From NCBI RefSeq assembly GCF_019391655.1, contig NZ_JAHXPQ010000008.1, forward strand, positions 180,804 through 244,803: a DNA stretch of 64,000 nt. The letters are read 5' to 3'. This DNA comes from Mucilaginibacter rivuli (GTDB lineage Bacteria > Bacteroidota > Bacteroidia > Sphingobacteriales > Sphingobacteriaceae). Every line of letters starts with the position of its first letter. The first letter of the stretch is position 1. The position numbers and the translations under genes are program-made. The notes below the pieces were generated by a model. It ran no database searches. It worked only from the letters and a program-made list of their open reading frames with translations, and was not told where the DNA came from. This document shows positions 26,270 to 34,533 of this stretch, piece by piece.

Positions 26270-27148
26270 ATGAACGACCAGGAAATTGAGCGCCTCATTA
26301 AAATAAGCAAAGAGCGGCCGCTGCTGCCCGAAACTTATGTACCCTGGCACGAGGATATAAAACCTGCCGAAGTTTACCTGCCTGCGCAATTAACCTCGCT
26401 ACACGGCTTGCCCTTATATAATTTGCTTAGCGCTGAACAAAAACTGGATCTGGGCCGGCACGAGATGGTACAGGTACTGTACTCCTACGCATGGGGCGAA
26501 GGTTTGTTTTGCCTGTTTATGAGTAAATACATTTTAACGCTGCAACCCGAAAGCGTGGAATACCGCTTCCTGATCCGCGAATTGATAGAAGAGTACCGCC
26601 ACCAGGAAATGTTTGCGCAGGCTATACAAAAGTTGAATGGACAACCTATTAAACCAACGCGCATCCATAAATTTATTGGCTTGTTTACCGCCAAATACCT
26701 GCCAGTAGATTTTCTGTTTATGGGCAGCCTTGCTGTTGAACTGGTGACTGATACTTATGGCGACCAAAGCCGTAGACATCCCGACTCCTACCTCGTACTC
26801 AAAAAAGTGTTCGACTTGCACAGTATAGAAGAGGGCCGACACATCTACTTCACTAAAAACATGCTGAAACGGTACACGGATAAAGCAGGTTACATCCGGC
26901 GGACGGTTTACAGCTTTGTTATACTGTTCAATATCTATTTTGTACGAACGCTATATGTTCGGCGCGAGATCTATCAGCGTATTGGGTTAGAAAATACTAA
27001 CGCGGTTTACAAGCAAGCTTTTAAAAATTACAAATACAAGTTTACCGATATTGGCTTAGCTGGCGTTATTGAATTTGTAGATAGTTGGGGTGGTTTTAAC
27101 CGCTTAACTAAATGGGCCTGGCGGGGTTTGATGGGTGTTAGTGTATAA
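26270..27148 (+). CDS. AurF-like diiron oxygenase family protein
   Basis: This 292-residue helical protein has carboxylate/His motifs in ferritin-like order. HEMVQVLYSYAWGEG comes first, then RELIEEYRHQEMFAQAI (ExxxH), GSLAVELVTDTYGD, and HSIEEGRHIYFTKNML (ExxxH). This layout matches AurF, the p-aminobenzoate N-oxygenase family, whose members use a dinuclear iron site to oxidise amines or other substrates with O2. The C-terminal third (from about 215) contains a hydrophobic helix and basic residues, giving a possible membrane association. It stands alone beside bioB with no biosynthetic cluster, so the substrate is unknown. Confidence 0.78.
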   Translation: MNDQEIERLIKISKERPLLPETYVPWHEDIKPAEVYLPAQLTSLHGLPLYNLLSAEQKLDLGRHEMVQVLYSYAWGEGLFCLFMSKYILTLQPESVEYRFLIRELIEEYRHQEMFAQAIQKLNGQPIKPTRIHKFIGLFTAKYLPVDFLFMGSLAVELVTDTYGDQSRRHPDSYLVLKKVFDLHSIEEGRHIYFTKNMLKRYTDKAGYIRRTVYSFVILFNIYFVRTLYVRREIYQRIGLENTNAVYKQAFKNYKYKFTDIGLAGVIEFVDSWGGFNRLTKWAWRGLMGVSV

Positions 27149-27200
27149 ATTACCGAATCTTTTCAAAAGCCGCCCATTGTTAGGAACAAAGTTATCCTAA

Positions 27201-27271
27201 ACTATGCATTGGCGCCAATGTATATAGCCGACATACCTATCGAAGATTGCTTCGTGCCTCGCAAAGACGTG
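27201..27271. repeat. Fragmentary repeat unit between aurF-like and bioB genes
   Basis: CTATGCATTGGCGCCAAT (27202-27219) is identical to the centre of the element at 23377-23484. It is followed by CGAAGATTGCTTCGTGCCTC, a low-complexity motif of the type scattered between Bacteroidota genes. No coding potential. Confidence 0.5.
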
Positions 27272-27289
27272 ATGGTGTATGCTTTGTTA

Positions 27290-27322
27290 AGATTTGACAA
27301 CTTTTAAAAAGTTGTCAAATCT
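27290..27322. terminator. Perfect palindrome between convergent aurF-like and bioB genes
   Basis: 16-bp arms (27290-27305 with 27307-27322, AGATTTGACAACTTTT) around a single base. It is placed to end transcription from both sides; the flanking T-rich tracts are short. Confidence 0.65.
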
Positions 27323-27348
27323 AATTTATCATAAAGATATGGTGGAAA

Positions 27349-28353
27349 TTAATTAGCTTCTACAGCCTCTTCCACTTTTTTCCCTGGCCTGCCATTCTTG
27401 AATGCCTCACGCGGTTTCAATCCCAAAAGTTCCAGCATGGCCATATCATCGCTAAAGCTTGGATTTGGAGTGGTCAGCAATTTCTCACCGGCAAATATGG
27501 AGTTGGCACCTGCCATAAAGCAGAAGGCCTGCTCAACGGTGCTCATTTCGGTACGGCCAGCAGAAAGACGTACTACCGATTTAGGCATTACGATCTTTGT
27601 GGTAGCTATCATCCTCACCATATCCCAAACCGAAACACGAGGCTGGTCGGCCAATGGTGTTCCTTTTACAGGGACAAGCGCGTTGATAGGCACCGACTCC
27701 GGATGTTGCGGCAGGTTTGACAATGTGCGCAGCATGGATATACGATCAGCATCGGTTTCACCTAAACCTATGATTCCACCACTACAAACCGATATATGAG
27801 CTTTGCGCACGTTATCTAATGTTTGTAAACGCTCATCATAAGTACGCGTGGTGATGATACGTTTGTAATCATCTTCCGATGTATCTAAATTATGGTTGTA
27901 AGCATATAAACCGGCATCGGCTAAGCGTTGCGCCTGGCTTTCGGTAAGCATACCCAGGGTACAGCAAACCTCCATATCAAGGCTGTTAACAGCCTTCACC
28001 ATGTCAATCACCTTATCAAAGTCGCGGTTATCGCGCACCTCGCGCCAGGCAGCACCCATGCATAAACGTGATGCACCACCTGCTTTAGCTTTCTCAGCAG
28101 CAGCGATTACTTCATCCTTGGGCATAATGGCATGCACATCAACACCGGTATTGTAACGGGCCGCCTGCGGACAGTAAGCGCAATCTTCAGGGCAACCGCC
28201 TGTTTTTATTGATATCAGCGAGCTGATCTGCACTTCGGAGTAATCCTTATTCTCGCGGTGAATAGTTGCCGCGCGGTAAACAAGATCCAATAAAGGGCTA
28301 TAATATATTTCGGATATTTCTTCTTGCGTCCAGTTGTGTCTAACTTCGGTCAT
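27349..28353 (-). CDS. bioB: Biotin synthase
   Basis: This 334-residue cytosolic radical SAM enzyme inserts sulfur into dethiobiotin. KTGGCPEDCAYCPQAARY contains the Cys-x3-Cys-x2-Cys cluster motif at about 51-58. CMGAAWREVRDNRDF and YNHNLDTSEDDYKRI are the dethiobiotin and SAM blocks, and VRLSAGRTEMS holds the Arg that coordinates the 2Fe-2S cluster. The C-terminal tail is Lys/Glu rich. No other biotin gene is adjacent. It has a good promoter inside the 3' end of mgtE, so it can be expressed apart from that gene. Confidence 0.97.
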   Translation of the reverse strand: MTEVRHNWTQEEISEIYYSPLLDLVYRAATIHRENKDYSEVQISSLISIKTGGCPEDCAYCPQAARYNTGVDVHAIMPKDEVIAAAEKAKAGGASRLCMGAAWREVRDNRDFDKVIDMVKAVNSLDMEVCCTLGMLTESQAQRLADAGLYAYNHNLDTSEDDYKRIITTRTYDERLQTLDNVRKAHISVCSGGIIGLGETDADRISMLRTLSNLPQHPESVPINALVPVKGTPLADQPRVSVWDMVRMIATTKIVMPKSVVRLSAGRTEMSTVEQAFCFMAGANSIFAGEKLLTTPNPSFSDDMAMLELLGLKPREAFKNGRPGKKVEEAVEAN

Positions 28354-28374
28354 AGTAGTTCCTATTTAAAGCTT

Positions 28375-28404
28375 CAAATTTACAATAAAAGTTTCGATGC
28401 CAAA
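28375..28404 (-). promoter_or_regulatory. bioB promoter within the mgtE 3' end
   Basis: Minus strand: -33 TTTG (28404-28401), 18-nt spacer, -7 TAAATTTG (28382-28375), then 21 nt to the bioB ATG. It is one of the two best matches to the Bacteroidota sigma-A consensus in the window; the -33 box lies in the last codons of mgtE. Confidence 0.65.
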
Positions 28405-29729
28405 TACAGCGGCAAAAAGAAACCAAAACAATCTGTAAATGTGGTAATGATAATAGACGATGCTACGGCAGGGTCTATACCTACACGTTTCAACAATAAA
28501 GGTATTGAAGCACCTGTTAAGCCAGCAATGATGAGATTACCCGTCATTGCTAAAAACAATACCACGCCCAGCATAGGATTCTGATCGTAAAACAATGCTA
28601 CGCAAAATACGATCACCCCGTTACATGCTCCGTTTATCATCCCAACTAAAAACTCTTTTAAAACCGTTTCACGTGCCTGTTTATCGTTCAGGTCATTCAG
28701 GGATATACGCCTTACCGTTACCGCCAAGGCTTGTGTTGCCGCATTACCGCCCATACCGGCAATAATGGTCATGTATGCTGAAATGATGCTCAACTTAGCC
28801 AATGTAGAATCAAAGCCCCGTATTACTGAGGCCGCCATAAACGCCGTACCGAGGTTGATAATCAGCCATGGTAAACGGCTTTTTATCGCGTCTTGCCAAT
28901 TACCGCTCAATTCTTCATCTTCAGATACACCGCTGATCTTTAAGATATCCTCGGTATTTTCTTCTTCCATTACGTCGATGATATCATCAACAGTAATGCG
29001 GCCCAAAAGCCTCATGTAATCATCTACAACGGGGATACTGTTCAGGTTGTATTGCGAGAATAGCTTCGCCACATCCTCCTGATCCATATCGGCCTTTACG
29101 TAAATATGATCTGTTTTTACGAGGTCGGCCACATGGGCGTCAACGCGCGATTTGATCACGTCTTTTATCGAGAGGATACCTTTTAACGTGTCGCGGTCAT
29201 CCACCACGTAAATGGTGTAAAACTCTTCCATCTCTTCGGATTGATGGATAATTTCATCTAACGCCTGTTTTTTATCCATGTGGATGTTCACCTTGATGAT
29301 GTCGGTGTTCATCAAACCGCCTGCGGTATCCTCGTCGTAGTTTAACAGCGATCGTATTTCGGTGGCATCCTCCTCATCAACATCCTTTAATATCTCGTGC
29401 TGCTCGTGCTCCTCTAATTGCGATATGATGTCGGTCGCGTCGTCATAATCCAGCTCTTCGATGATATCCGAACGCTTTTCCGGGTCGAGCTTGAATAAAA
29501 TATCTTCGGGGTGATGCTCCTCATCCATCTCGGATATTACATCCGAAGCTTCGTCAACAGGTAGCACATTGATAATGCGCTCGCGCTCTTCCTGCGTTAG
29601 CTTCTCAAAAATAATGGCAATTTCCGAAGCATGATAATCCTCCAGAACCGTTTTCAGTTCCGCATCATCGCCCGCCAGCGCCTGGTGGATACGTTCAAGA
29701 TCGGCCTTATTGATTTCGAAGGATTGCAT
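28380..29729 (-). CDS. mgtE: Magnesium transporter MgtE
   Basis: This 449-residue inner-membrane Mg2+ channel has an acidic N-terminal superhelical domain (about 10-125, Glu/Asp-rich repeats such as VDEEDATEIRSLLNYDEDTA). Two CBS domains (about 130-255) end in TVDDIIDVMEEENTEDI, the plug-helix region. Five transmembrane helices follow (about 285-449), with the conserved GMGGNAATQALAVTVRR and TGASIPLLLKRVGIDPAVAS segments lining the pore. The cytosolic acidic domain senses Mg2+ in relatives. Length and order are typical. The gene lies directly upstream of bioB on the same strand, 26 bp apart. Confidence 0.96.
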   Translation of the reverse strand: MQSFEINKADLERIHQALAGDDAELKTVLEDYHASEIAIIFEKLTQEERERIINVLPVDEASDVISEMDEEHHPEDILFKLDPEKRSDIIEELDYDDATDIISQLEEHEQHEILKDVDEEDATEIRSLLNYDEDTAGGLMNTDIIKVNIHMDKKQALDEIIHQSEEMEEFYTIYVVDDRDTLKGILSIKDVIKSRVDAHVADLVKTDHIYVKADMDQEDVAKLFSQYNLNSIPVVDDYMRLLGRITVDDIIDVMEEENTEDILKISGVSEDEELSGNWQDAIKSRLPWLIINLGTAFMAASVIRGFDSTLAKLSIISAYMTIIAGMGGNAATQALAVTVRRISLNDLNDKQARETVLKEFLVGMINGACNGVIVFCVALFYDQNPMLGVVLFLAMTGNLIIAGLTGASIPLLLKRVGIDPAVASSIIITTFTDCFGFFLPLYLASKLLL

Positions 29730-29842
29730 ACACGCCTAAAATACACAAATATGCCGCAACGGCGAATTAAAAACGGCAAAAAGCGTGGGTTATTTTGGTA
29801 AGATGTTTAGGATGATGGGGTTATATCTATTTCCATTTTTTA

Positions 29843-29933
29843 TCCACAGAGGTCACAGAGAAATTACGCGGAGTTACACAGAGTCAGGCGCAAAACTCTG
29901 TGTCTTCAACCTCTGTTAACGCTGTGGTTAAAT
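29843..29933. repeat. Inverted CACAGAG-type repeat between the IMPACT and mgtE genes
   Basis: Left arm 29843-29883 iterates CCACAGAGGTCACAGAG and TTACACAGAGT. Right arm 29895-29933 is its loose inverse (CTCTGTGTC, CTCTGTTAACGCTGTGG). Repeats of this wording are scattered in many bacterial genomes. It has no frame and no terminator-like T-run. Confidence 0.65.
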
Positions 29934-29942
29934 AGCAAACCA

Positions 29943-30551
29943 TTACCCTACCCAGGATAATTTCACCCCATTTATATTTTGAAGAACCGGCACCACCCTC
30001 TCCACAGCACTCTTCCTCACCCCAACATGTACCTCACAGCCATCCTCCATCATCTGTTTCAATACTTCTAAGTTCTCCTGCTTTATCACCCGCATCACCT
30101 CATTCATCAAAGCATACTCGAATTGAATGCTGTACATATCGCAAACCACCTTCTCAATAACAGTGGCAGATTTAATCGCCCCTTCGACTGCAGTCTTATA
30201 GGCGTTAATTAATCCGGGCACACCCAATAGCGTCCCGCCAAAATAGCGAACTACCACCACAAGCACATTGGTTAAATTATGCGATAATAAGGTGTTCAAT
30301 ATCGGCCTGCTGGCGGTACCTGAAGGCTCTCCATCATCGTTTACCCTGAATATCGACCGATCGGGACTGAGCCGCATGGCCCAGCAATGGTGGTTTGCTT
30401 TGCTATGCTCGGCCCTTAGTTTATTAAGGATGGGTTTAATATCAGCCTCGGAAGCAATCGGGTAAGCAAAAGCCATAAACTTGCTACCTCTGTCTTTAAA
30501 CTCGCCTTTTGCAGGTTCAGCTATGGTGCGATAGGTATCCTCAAACAGCAT
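29943..30551 (-). CDS. IMPACT / YigZ family protein
   Basis: This 202-residue cytosolic protein has the N-terminal IMPACT (UPF0029) domain with GEFKDRGSKFMAFAYP and FRVNDDGEPSGTASRPILN, the family's invariant block. LVVVVRYFGGTLLGVPGL follows, then a ferredoxin-like DUF1949 domain (about 135-202). E. coli YigZ and eukaryotic IMPACT relatives bind ribosome or translation factors; the bacterial function is not certain. The start overlaps the ribD stop by 11 bp, so it is translationally coupled to riboflavin synthesis. Confidence 0.93.
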   Translation of the reverse strand: MLFEDTYRTIAEPAKGEFKDRGSKFMAFAYPIASEADIKPILNKLRAEHSKANHHCWAMRLSPDRSIFRVNDDGEPSGTASRPILNTLLSHNLTNVLVVVVRYFGGTLLGVPGLINAYKTAVEGAIKSATVIEKVVCDMYSIQFEYALMNEVMRVIKQENLEVLKQMMEDGCEVHVGVRKSAVERVVPVLQNINGVKLSWVG

Positions 30552-31593
30552 AGGGTGTTATTATACGGAGGCTATCTTCACCTAAGCTATCTGAACTCAC
30601 TATATCTCCTTGTATAACAGGAGATTTAATACCATTATTTAATTTAATATTTCCGATAAAAACACGGGCTTCATCCCATAACCCGGCATCAATAAAGGAC
30701 TGCAAGGTTTTGGCGCCGCCCTCAATAATTATAGATTGGATATCCTGCAGATACAACTGGAACAAAATATACTGCGGTACAAAATTGTCAAAATCTTCCA
30801 GGGATATGTATTTGATATTATCATCCACTTCCATTTTTATGGCATTAAAAACAATCGTTTCAACCGACTTGTCGAACACATTCAAATGCTTCGGCAAATC
30901 AAGGTTACGGTCTATCACTACCCGCTTTGGCGACTTGCCCGAACCATACCGCACATTCAGTTGCGGGTTGTCTATTAGGGCTGTATTCTTACCTACAAGT
31001 ATGGCATCTTCCTCGCTGCGCCATTGGTGTACCAGGCGTTTAGCCAGATCACCGGTTATCCAAAACTGACTGCCATCATCAGGCGCGAAAAAGCCATCTG
31101 CGGTTTCGGCCCATTTTAAAATGATATAGGGGCGTTGTTTTTTAACGCGGGTAAAAAAGCGCTTGTTCAGATCGAGACATTCCTCTTCCATCACACCCAA
31201 AATCACCCCCACTCCTGCTGCAATTAGCTTCTCTATACCCTTACCATTTACTTGATCGAACGGGTCGCGGCAACCAACTATTACATTAGGGATGCCGTGT
31301 TTGATAATGAGATCGGCACAAGGCGGCGTTTTGCCATAATGTGCACAGGGTTCCAGCGTAACGTAAATGGTGGAGTGTTTCAGCAATTCTTCAGCATTGG
31401 TGTATTTGGCTAAAGCATCGTTCACCGCGTTAACTTCGGCATGTGCCTGTCCGTAACGCTCATGATAGCCTTCGCCAATAATGCGGCCGTTATGTACAAT
31501 AATAGCGCCCACCATAGGGTTAGGACTAACCGACCCTGCACCCAAACGGGCAAGTTCCAGCGCACGCTGCATGTATAAATGATGTTCCGCCAT
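30541..31593 (-). CDS. ribD: Bifunctional riboflavin deaminase/reductase RibD
   Basis: This 350-residue cytosolic enzyme carries out the second and third steps of riboflavin synthesis. The N-terminal cytidine-deaminase-like domain has HAEVNAV and TLEPCAHYGKTPPCADLI, with the zinc-binding His and two Cys. The C-terminal reductase domain (from about 150) begins RPYIILKWAETADG and contains WRSEEDAILVGKNTALIDNP and IIIEGGAKTLQSFID. Minus-strand TACCTTTG, a -7 match at 31599-31606, abuts the ATG, so the transcript may be leaderless. No ribBA, ribE or ribH is adjacent; the next gene is an IMPACT protein. Confidence 0.95.
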   Translation of the reverse strand: MAEHHLYMQRALELARLGAGSVSPNPMVGAIIVHNGRIIGEGYHERYGQAHAEVNAVNDALAKYTNAEELLKHSTIYVTLEPCAHYGKTPPCADLIIKHGIPNVIVGCRDPFDQVNGKGIEKLIAAGVGVILGVMEEECLDLNKRFFTRVKKQRPYIILKWAETADGFFAPDDGSQFWITGDLAKRLVHQWRSEEDAILVGKNTALIDNPQLNVRYGSGKSPKRVVIDRNLDLPKHLNVFDKSVETIVFNAIKMEVDDNIKYISLEDFDNFVPQYILFQLYLQDIQSIIIEGGAKTLQSFIDAGLWDEARVFIGNIKLNNGIKSPVIQGDIVSSDSLGEDSLRIITPYAV

Positions 31594-31627
31594 TTTTGCA
31601 AAGGTATAATTTATGTTTCTTTGCAGG

Positions 31628-32497
31628 ATGATAATCAGCGATGCCTTGCAACTATTTACCGAAAGCTTATCCGCCGTTTATGATAAGGACGAGATTGATT
31701 CGATAAAATACCTGGTATTGAGCGATATATTGCAAACATCAAAAGCTAAACTGCATGCCTTCCCGGATGAGAAGCTGGATGAAGCCACCGTTCAAAAATT
31801 TCAGCAGATCATCCAAAAACTACAAACCGGCGAACCGGTACAATATATTTTAGGCCATACCGAATTTTACGGATTGCCCTTTAAAGTAAACCCGTCAGTA
31901 CTTATCCCCCGCCCTGAAACGGAGGAATTGGTGGAATGGGTGTTATCTGAAAGTCAAAAGTTAAAAGTTAAAAGTCAAAAGTTTGATAGTATTTTAGACA
32001 TTGGCACCGGCAGTGGTTGTATACCTATCGCACTAAAAAAGCACCTGCCTCAAACCCAGGTAACCAGCGTAGATATATCAGCCATAGCTTTACAAACCGC
32101 GAAACAAAACGCTGAATTGAATGAGGTTGAGGTGCAGTTTATTGAGGCAGATATACTAAACCCAACTCATAACCCACAACTCGCAACCCGCAACTCTATC
32201 ATCATTAGCAACCCACCCTATGTTACCGAACATGAGCAATTAGAGATGCACACCAACGTGCTGAACCATGAGCCACATAACGCGCTTTTTGTTCCTGATA
32301 ATGACCCGCTAATATTTTACCGTGTTATAGCAGACTTCGCCCTGCAGCACCTTGAGCCAAATGGCCTGCTATTTTTTGAGATAAACGAAAACCTGGGCAA
32401 AGAAACCATTGAATTGTTAGCCGGTAAAGGCTTTAAAAACATTGAGTTACGGCAGGATATGCGGGGGAAAGATAGGATGATAAAAGCGAATTTATAG
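31628..32497 (+). CDS. prmC: Peptide chain release factor N5-glutamine methyltransferase PrmC, with repeat-encoded insertions
   Basis: Start taken at the ATG at 31628, which gives the usual N-terminus (MIISDALQLFTESL); the frame is open five codons further. PrmC methylates the GGQ glutamine of release factors using SAM. PVQYILGHTEFYGLPF and RPETEELVEWV form the N-terminal release-factor binding part. LDIGTGSGCIPIALKK is SAM motif I, and SNPPYVTEHEQ (Asn185-Tyr188) is the catalytic NPPY. Two short stretches, about residues 107-119 and 169-180, are encoded by heptamer repeat tracts and read as additions relative to a normal PrmC. Both keep the frame and all motifs. Divergent from ribD. Confidence 0.93.
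   Translation: MIISDALQLFTESLSAVYDKDEIDSIKYLVLSDILQTSKAKLHAFPDEKLDEATVQKFQQIIQKLQTGEPVQYILGHTEFYGLPFKVNPSVLIPRPETEELVEWVLSESQKLKVKSQKFDSILDIGTGSGCIPIALKKHLPQTQVTSVDISAIALQTAKQNAELNEVEVQFIEADILNPTHNPQLATRNSIIISNPPYVTEHEQLEMHTNVLNHEPHNALFVPDNDPLIFYRVIADFALQHLEPNGLLFFEINENLGKETIELLAGKGFKNIELRQDMRGKDRMIKANL
31950..31984 (+). repeat. Heptamer tract in prmC, first insertion
   Basis: AAAAGTT-type units with 7-nt phasing encode roughly SQKLKVKSQK just before SAM motif I. Confidence 0.7.
32159..32197 (+). repeat. Heptamer tract in prmC, second insertion
   Basis: Five units with 7-nt phasing (CCCAACT, CATAACC, CACAACT, CGCAACC, CGCAACT) encode NPTHNPQLATRN between the IEADIL strand and the catalytic SNPPY motif. 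Confidence 0.72.
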
Positions 32498-32541
32498 TAA
32501 ATAATTTCTATATTCTTCTAATCAATGCGGTGAATAAACTA

Positions 32542-33138
32542 CTATTTTCGATTATTGTTTTTCTCGTATTCATCAAGTTCTTTGAAATTGAAAAATGTCT
32601 TAAATATAGTTGGGTATCTTGTTGAATAAATTAGTAATACAGTTTGCCCACGATAATAGTTGTTGAACTCCCCTTTAGAGATTGATGTTGTGACAAAAGC
32701 TGAGTCTCCGCTTTTTTTAGCAAAACCTACTATAATATAACTTAAATCCATTTTGCGAGTTGCCATCATCTTGCCATTTGTAATTGTACCTGTTGTAACA
32801 ACACCATACTGGGTTAATTCATTATCCTCAATTTGAATTTCGCGAATAAGAAACAGAATAGCTGATAAAAAAAACACAACTAAGCATGAAACAAAAAGCA
32901 TACCACCTATATTCCGTATTCCTTTTTCCTCAAAAGCAACGCTTTTTCTTTCGTTTATTACCCTTAATATGAAGGAAATCATTTTGAAAAACGAATATGT
33001 TAAACCGACTGCACCCACAATTACGAAGAAGTACAGACCAGCAGCATATATGTCTACCGGAATAAGCCAAAAAAATAAACTAAACATCGTTAATGTAATA
33101 ATCGACCATTTAATGGCATTAATAGTGTTTTTGGTCAT
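32542..33138 (-). CDS. Membrane protein with C-terminal DUF3592-like domain
   Basis: This 198-residue protein has three hydrophobic helices at about 11-30, 33-58 and 78-99. A C-terminal soluble part (105-190) follows, with the pattern YGVVTTGTITNGKMM and ISKGEFNNYYRGQTVLLIYS. These short beta segments ending in GQxVxxxYSxxxP resemble DUF3592 envelope proteins. Function unknown. The codon and base composition is slightly more AT-rich than the flanking genes. It follows prmC convergently and precedes xerD on the same strand with a 19-bp gap. Confidence 0.65.
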   Translation of the reverse strand: MTKNTINAIKWSIITLTMFSLFFWLIPVDIYAAGLYFFVIVGAVGLTYSFFKMISFILRVINERKSVAFEEKGIRNIGGMLFVSCLVVFFLSAILFLIREIQIEDNELTQYGVVTTGTITNGKMMATRKMDLSYIIVGFAKKSGDSAFVTTSISKGEFNNYYRGQTVLLIYSTRYPTIFKTFFNFKELDEYEKNNNRK

Positions 33139-33157
33139 GATATGTCGATTTAGCTTT

Positions 33158-34075
33158 TTATTGATTTTTCCTCCCCGAACTCCGCGGATGATGGCTAATA
33201 ATTACACTCTTTAAATACTCCCTATCCAAATGCGTATAAATTTCAGTCGTAGTAATACTTTCATGCCCCAGCATTTCCTGTATGGCGCGCAGGTCGGCGC
33301 CGCCTTCAATCAAATGAGTGGCAAATGAGTGGCGAAACGTATGCGGGCTAATACTTTTCTTCAGACCTATTTTTTCGGCAAGGTCTTTTATCATGGTAAA
33401 TACATAAACACGCGATAAGCCTTTACCCCGGCGATTCAGGAAAACGATATCTTCTTCCCCGTTTTGTATCGGGATGTGTACCCGCACTTCGTTCAGCCAC
33501 AGCTTTAAAAACTGTATGGCTTCGCCGCCTATGGGGACCAACCGTTCTTTGTTGCCTTTACCTACTATCTTAATAAAGTTAATTTCCAGATAAAGGTTTG
33601 AAATACGCAGTGTTGTTAATTCCGTTACACGTAAGCCGCAACTGTATAAAACCTCCAGTATGGCTTTGTTGCGCATACCTTCGGGTTTGGATAGGTCGAT
33701 GGCGGCTATCAGCTTATCAATATCGGCAAGGCTCAATGTATCGGGTAGTTTGCGGGTAAGCTTGGGGCCTTCAATCAGTTCGGATGGGTCGGTTTGGATC
33801 TGGTTATCCAGCAGCAGGTATCGGTAAAAACCTTTAATGCCTGATATAATGCGCGCCTGTGTGGATGATATCATACCCAACTCATTTACCCAGGCAATAA
33901 ACTCGCTCAGGTTTTGGTGTGATATCGTGTCGGGTTTGAGTTTAGTTTCCTTGCTTTCAGCAAATTGTATCAGTTTATCTAAATCGCCAAGGTATGCCTC
34001 TACCGAGTTATTGGATAGTGAGCGCTCCAGCTTTAAATACGAACGAAAACCCTTTTTTGCCGCCTGCCAATCCAA
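33158..34075 (-). CDS. xerD: Tyrosine recombinase XerD
   Basis: Start proposed at the TTG at 34075, giving the standard N-terminus (DWQAAKKGFRSYLKLE) and 305 residues. The longer TTG start at 34117 would overlap the divergent aroQ by 12 bp. The N-terminal core-binding domain runs to about 110. The catalytic domain shows SCGLRVTELTTL (Arg I), GKGNKERLVP (Lys), HTFRHSFATHL (His-Arg), LGHESITTTEIYTH (His and the nucleophile Tyr). The protein resolves chromosome dimers at dif in partnership with XerC and FtsK. The neighbours are housekeeping genes and no phage genes or att sites appear, so it is the chromosomal recombinase and not a mobile integrase. Confidence 0.94.
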   Translation of the reverse strand: MDWQAAKKGFRSYLKLERSLSNNSVEAYLGDLDKLIQFAESKETKLKPDTISHQNLSEFIAWVNELGMISSTQARIISGIKGFYRYLLLDNQIQTDPSELIEGPKLTRKLPDTLSLADIDKLIAAIDLSKPEGMRNKAILEVLYSCGLRVTELTTLRISNLYLEINFIKIVGKGNKERLVPIGGEAIQFLKLWLNEVRVHIPIQNGEEDIVFLNRRGKGLSRVYVFTMIKDLAEKIGLKKSISPHTFRHSFATHLIEGGADLRAIQEMLGHESITTTEIYTHLDREYLKSVIISHHPRSSGRKNQ

Positions 34076-34105
34076 ATTTGCTGATTTATGATTATGTTTG
34101 AACTG

Positions 34106-34525
34106 ATGAAGATACAAATTATCAACGGACCAAACCTAAACTTACTCGGCGTTCGCGAGCCGTCTATTTATGGCAGCGCTACTTTTGAAGATTATTTAAA
34201 AGAACTGCGCGCACAATATCCTGACATTCAAATTGATTACTACCAAAGTAACGTTGAGGGCGAACTGATAAACAAATTGCACGAAATTGGGTTTACATAC
34301 AACGGCATCATTATGAATGCAGGTGCTTACACACATACCTCTATCGCTATTGCCGATGCCATATCCGGCATTAAAGCTCCTGTAATAGAGGTGCATATAT
34401 CTAACGTGTACAAACGCGAGGAGTTCCGCCACCATTCCATGCTGGCTGCTAACTGCAAAGGCGTTATAGCGGGGTTTGGTATGGACTCGTACCGCCTTGG
34501 TGTTGAACACATTATAAAACAATAA
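34106..34525 (+). CDS. aroQ: Type II 3-dehydroquinate dehydratase
   Basis: The ATG at 34106 gives 139 residues, the usual length; the frame is open six codons further. The cytosolic dodecameric enzyme performs the third shikimate step. Motifs are IINGPNLNLLGVREPSIYG, with the catalytic Tyr in the flexible loop; NAGAYTHTSIAIADAI; and VIEVHISNVYKREEFRHHS with the catalytic His and substrate-binding Arg. It is 8 bp ahead of the MscS gene and probably co-transcribed, although the functions are unrelated. Confidence 0.95.
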   Translation: MKIQIINGPNLNLLGVREPSIYGSATFEDYLKELRAQYPDIQIDYYQSNVEGELINKLHEIGFTYNGIIMNAGAYTHTSIAIADAISGIKAPVIEVHISNVYKREEFRHHSMLAANCKGVIAGFGMDSYRLGVEHIIKQ

Positions 34526-34533
34526 AATCCATT

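Noticed and set aside
29843..29933. Strong terminator between the IMPACT protein gene and mgtE
   Set aside because: The arms pair only loosely and there is no T-run; its wording is that of a dispersed CACAGAG repeat.
33158..34075. Phage or island integrase
   Set aside because: The protein is a standard XerD with housekeeping neighbours; no att sites, tRNA or phage genes are visible.
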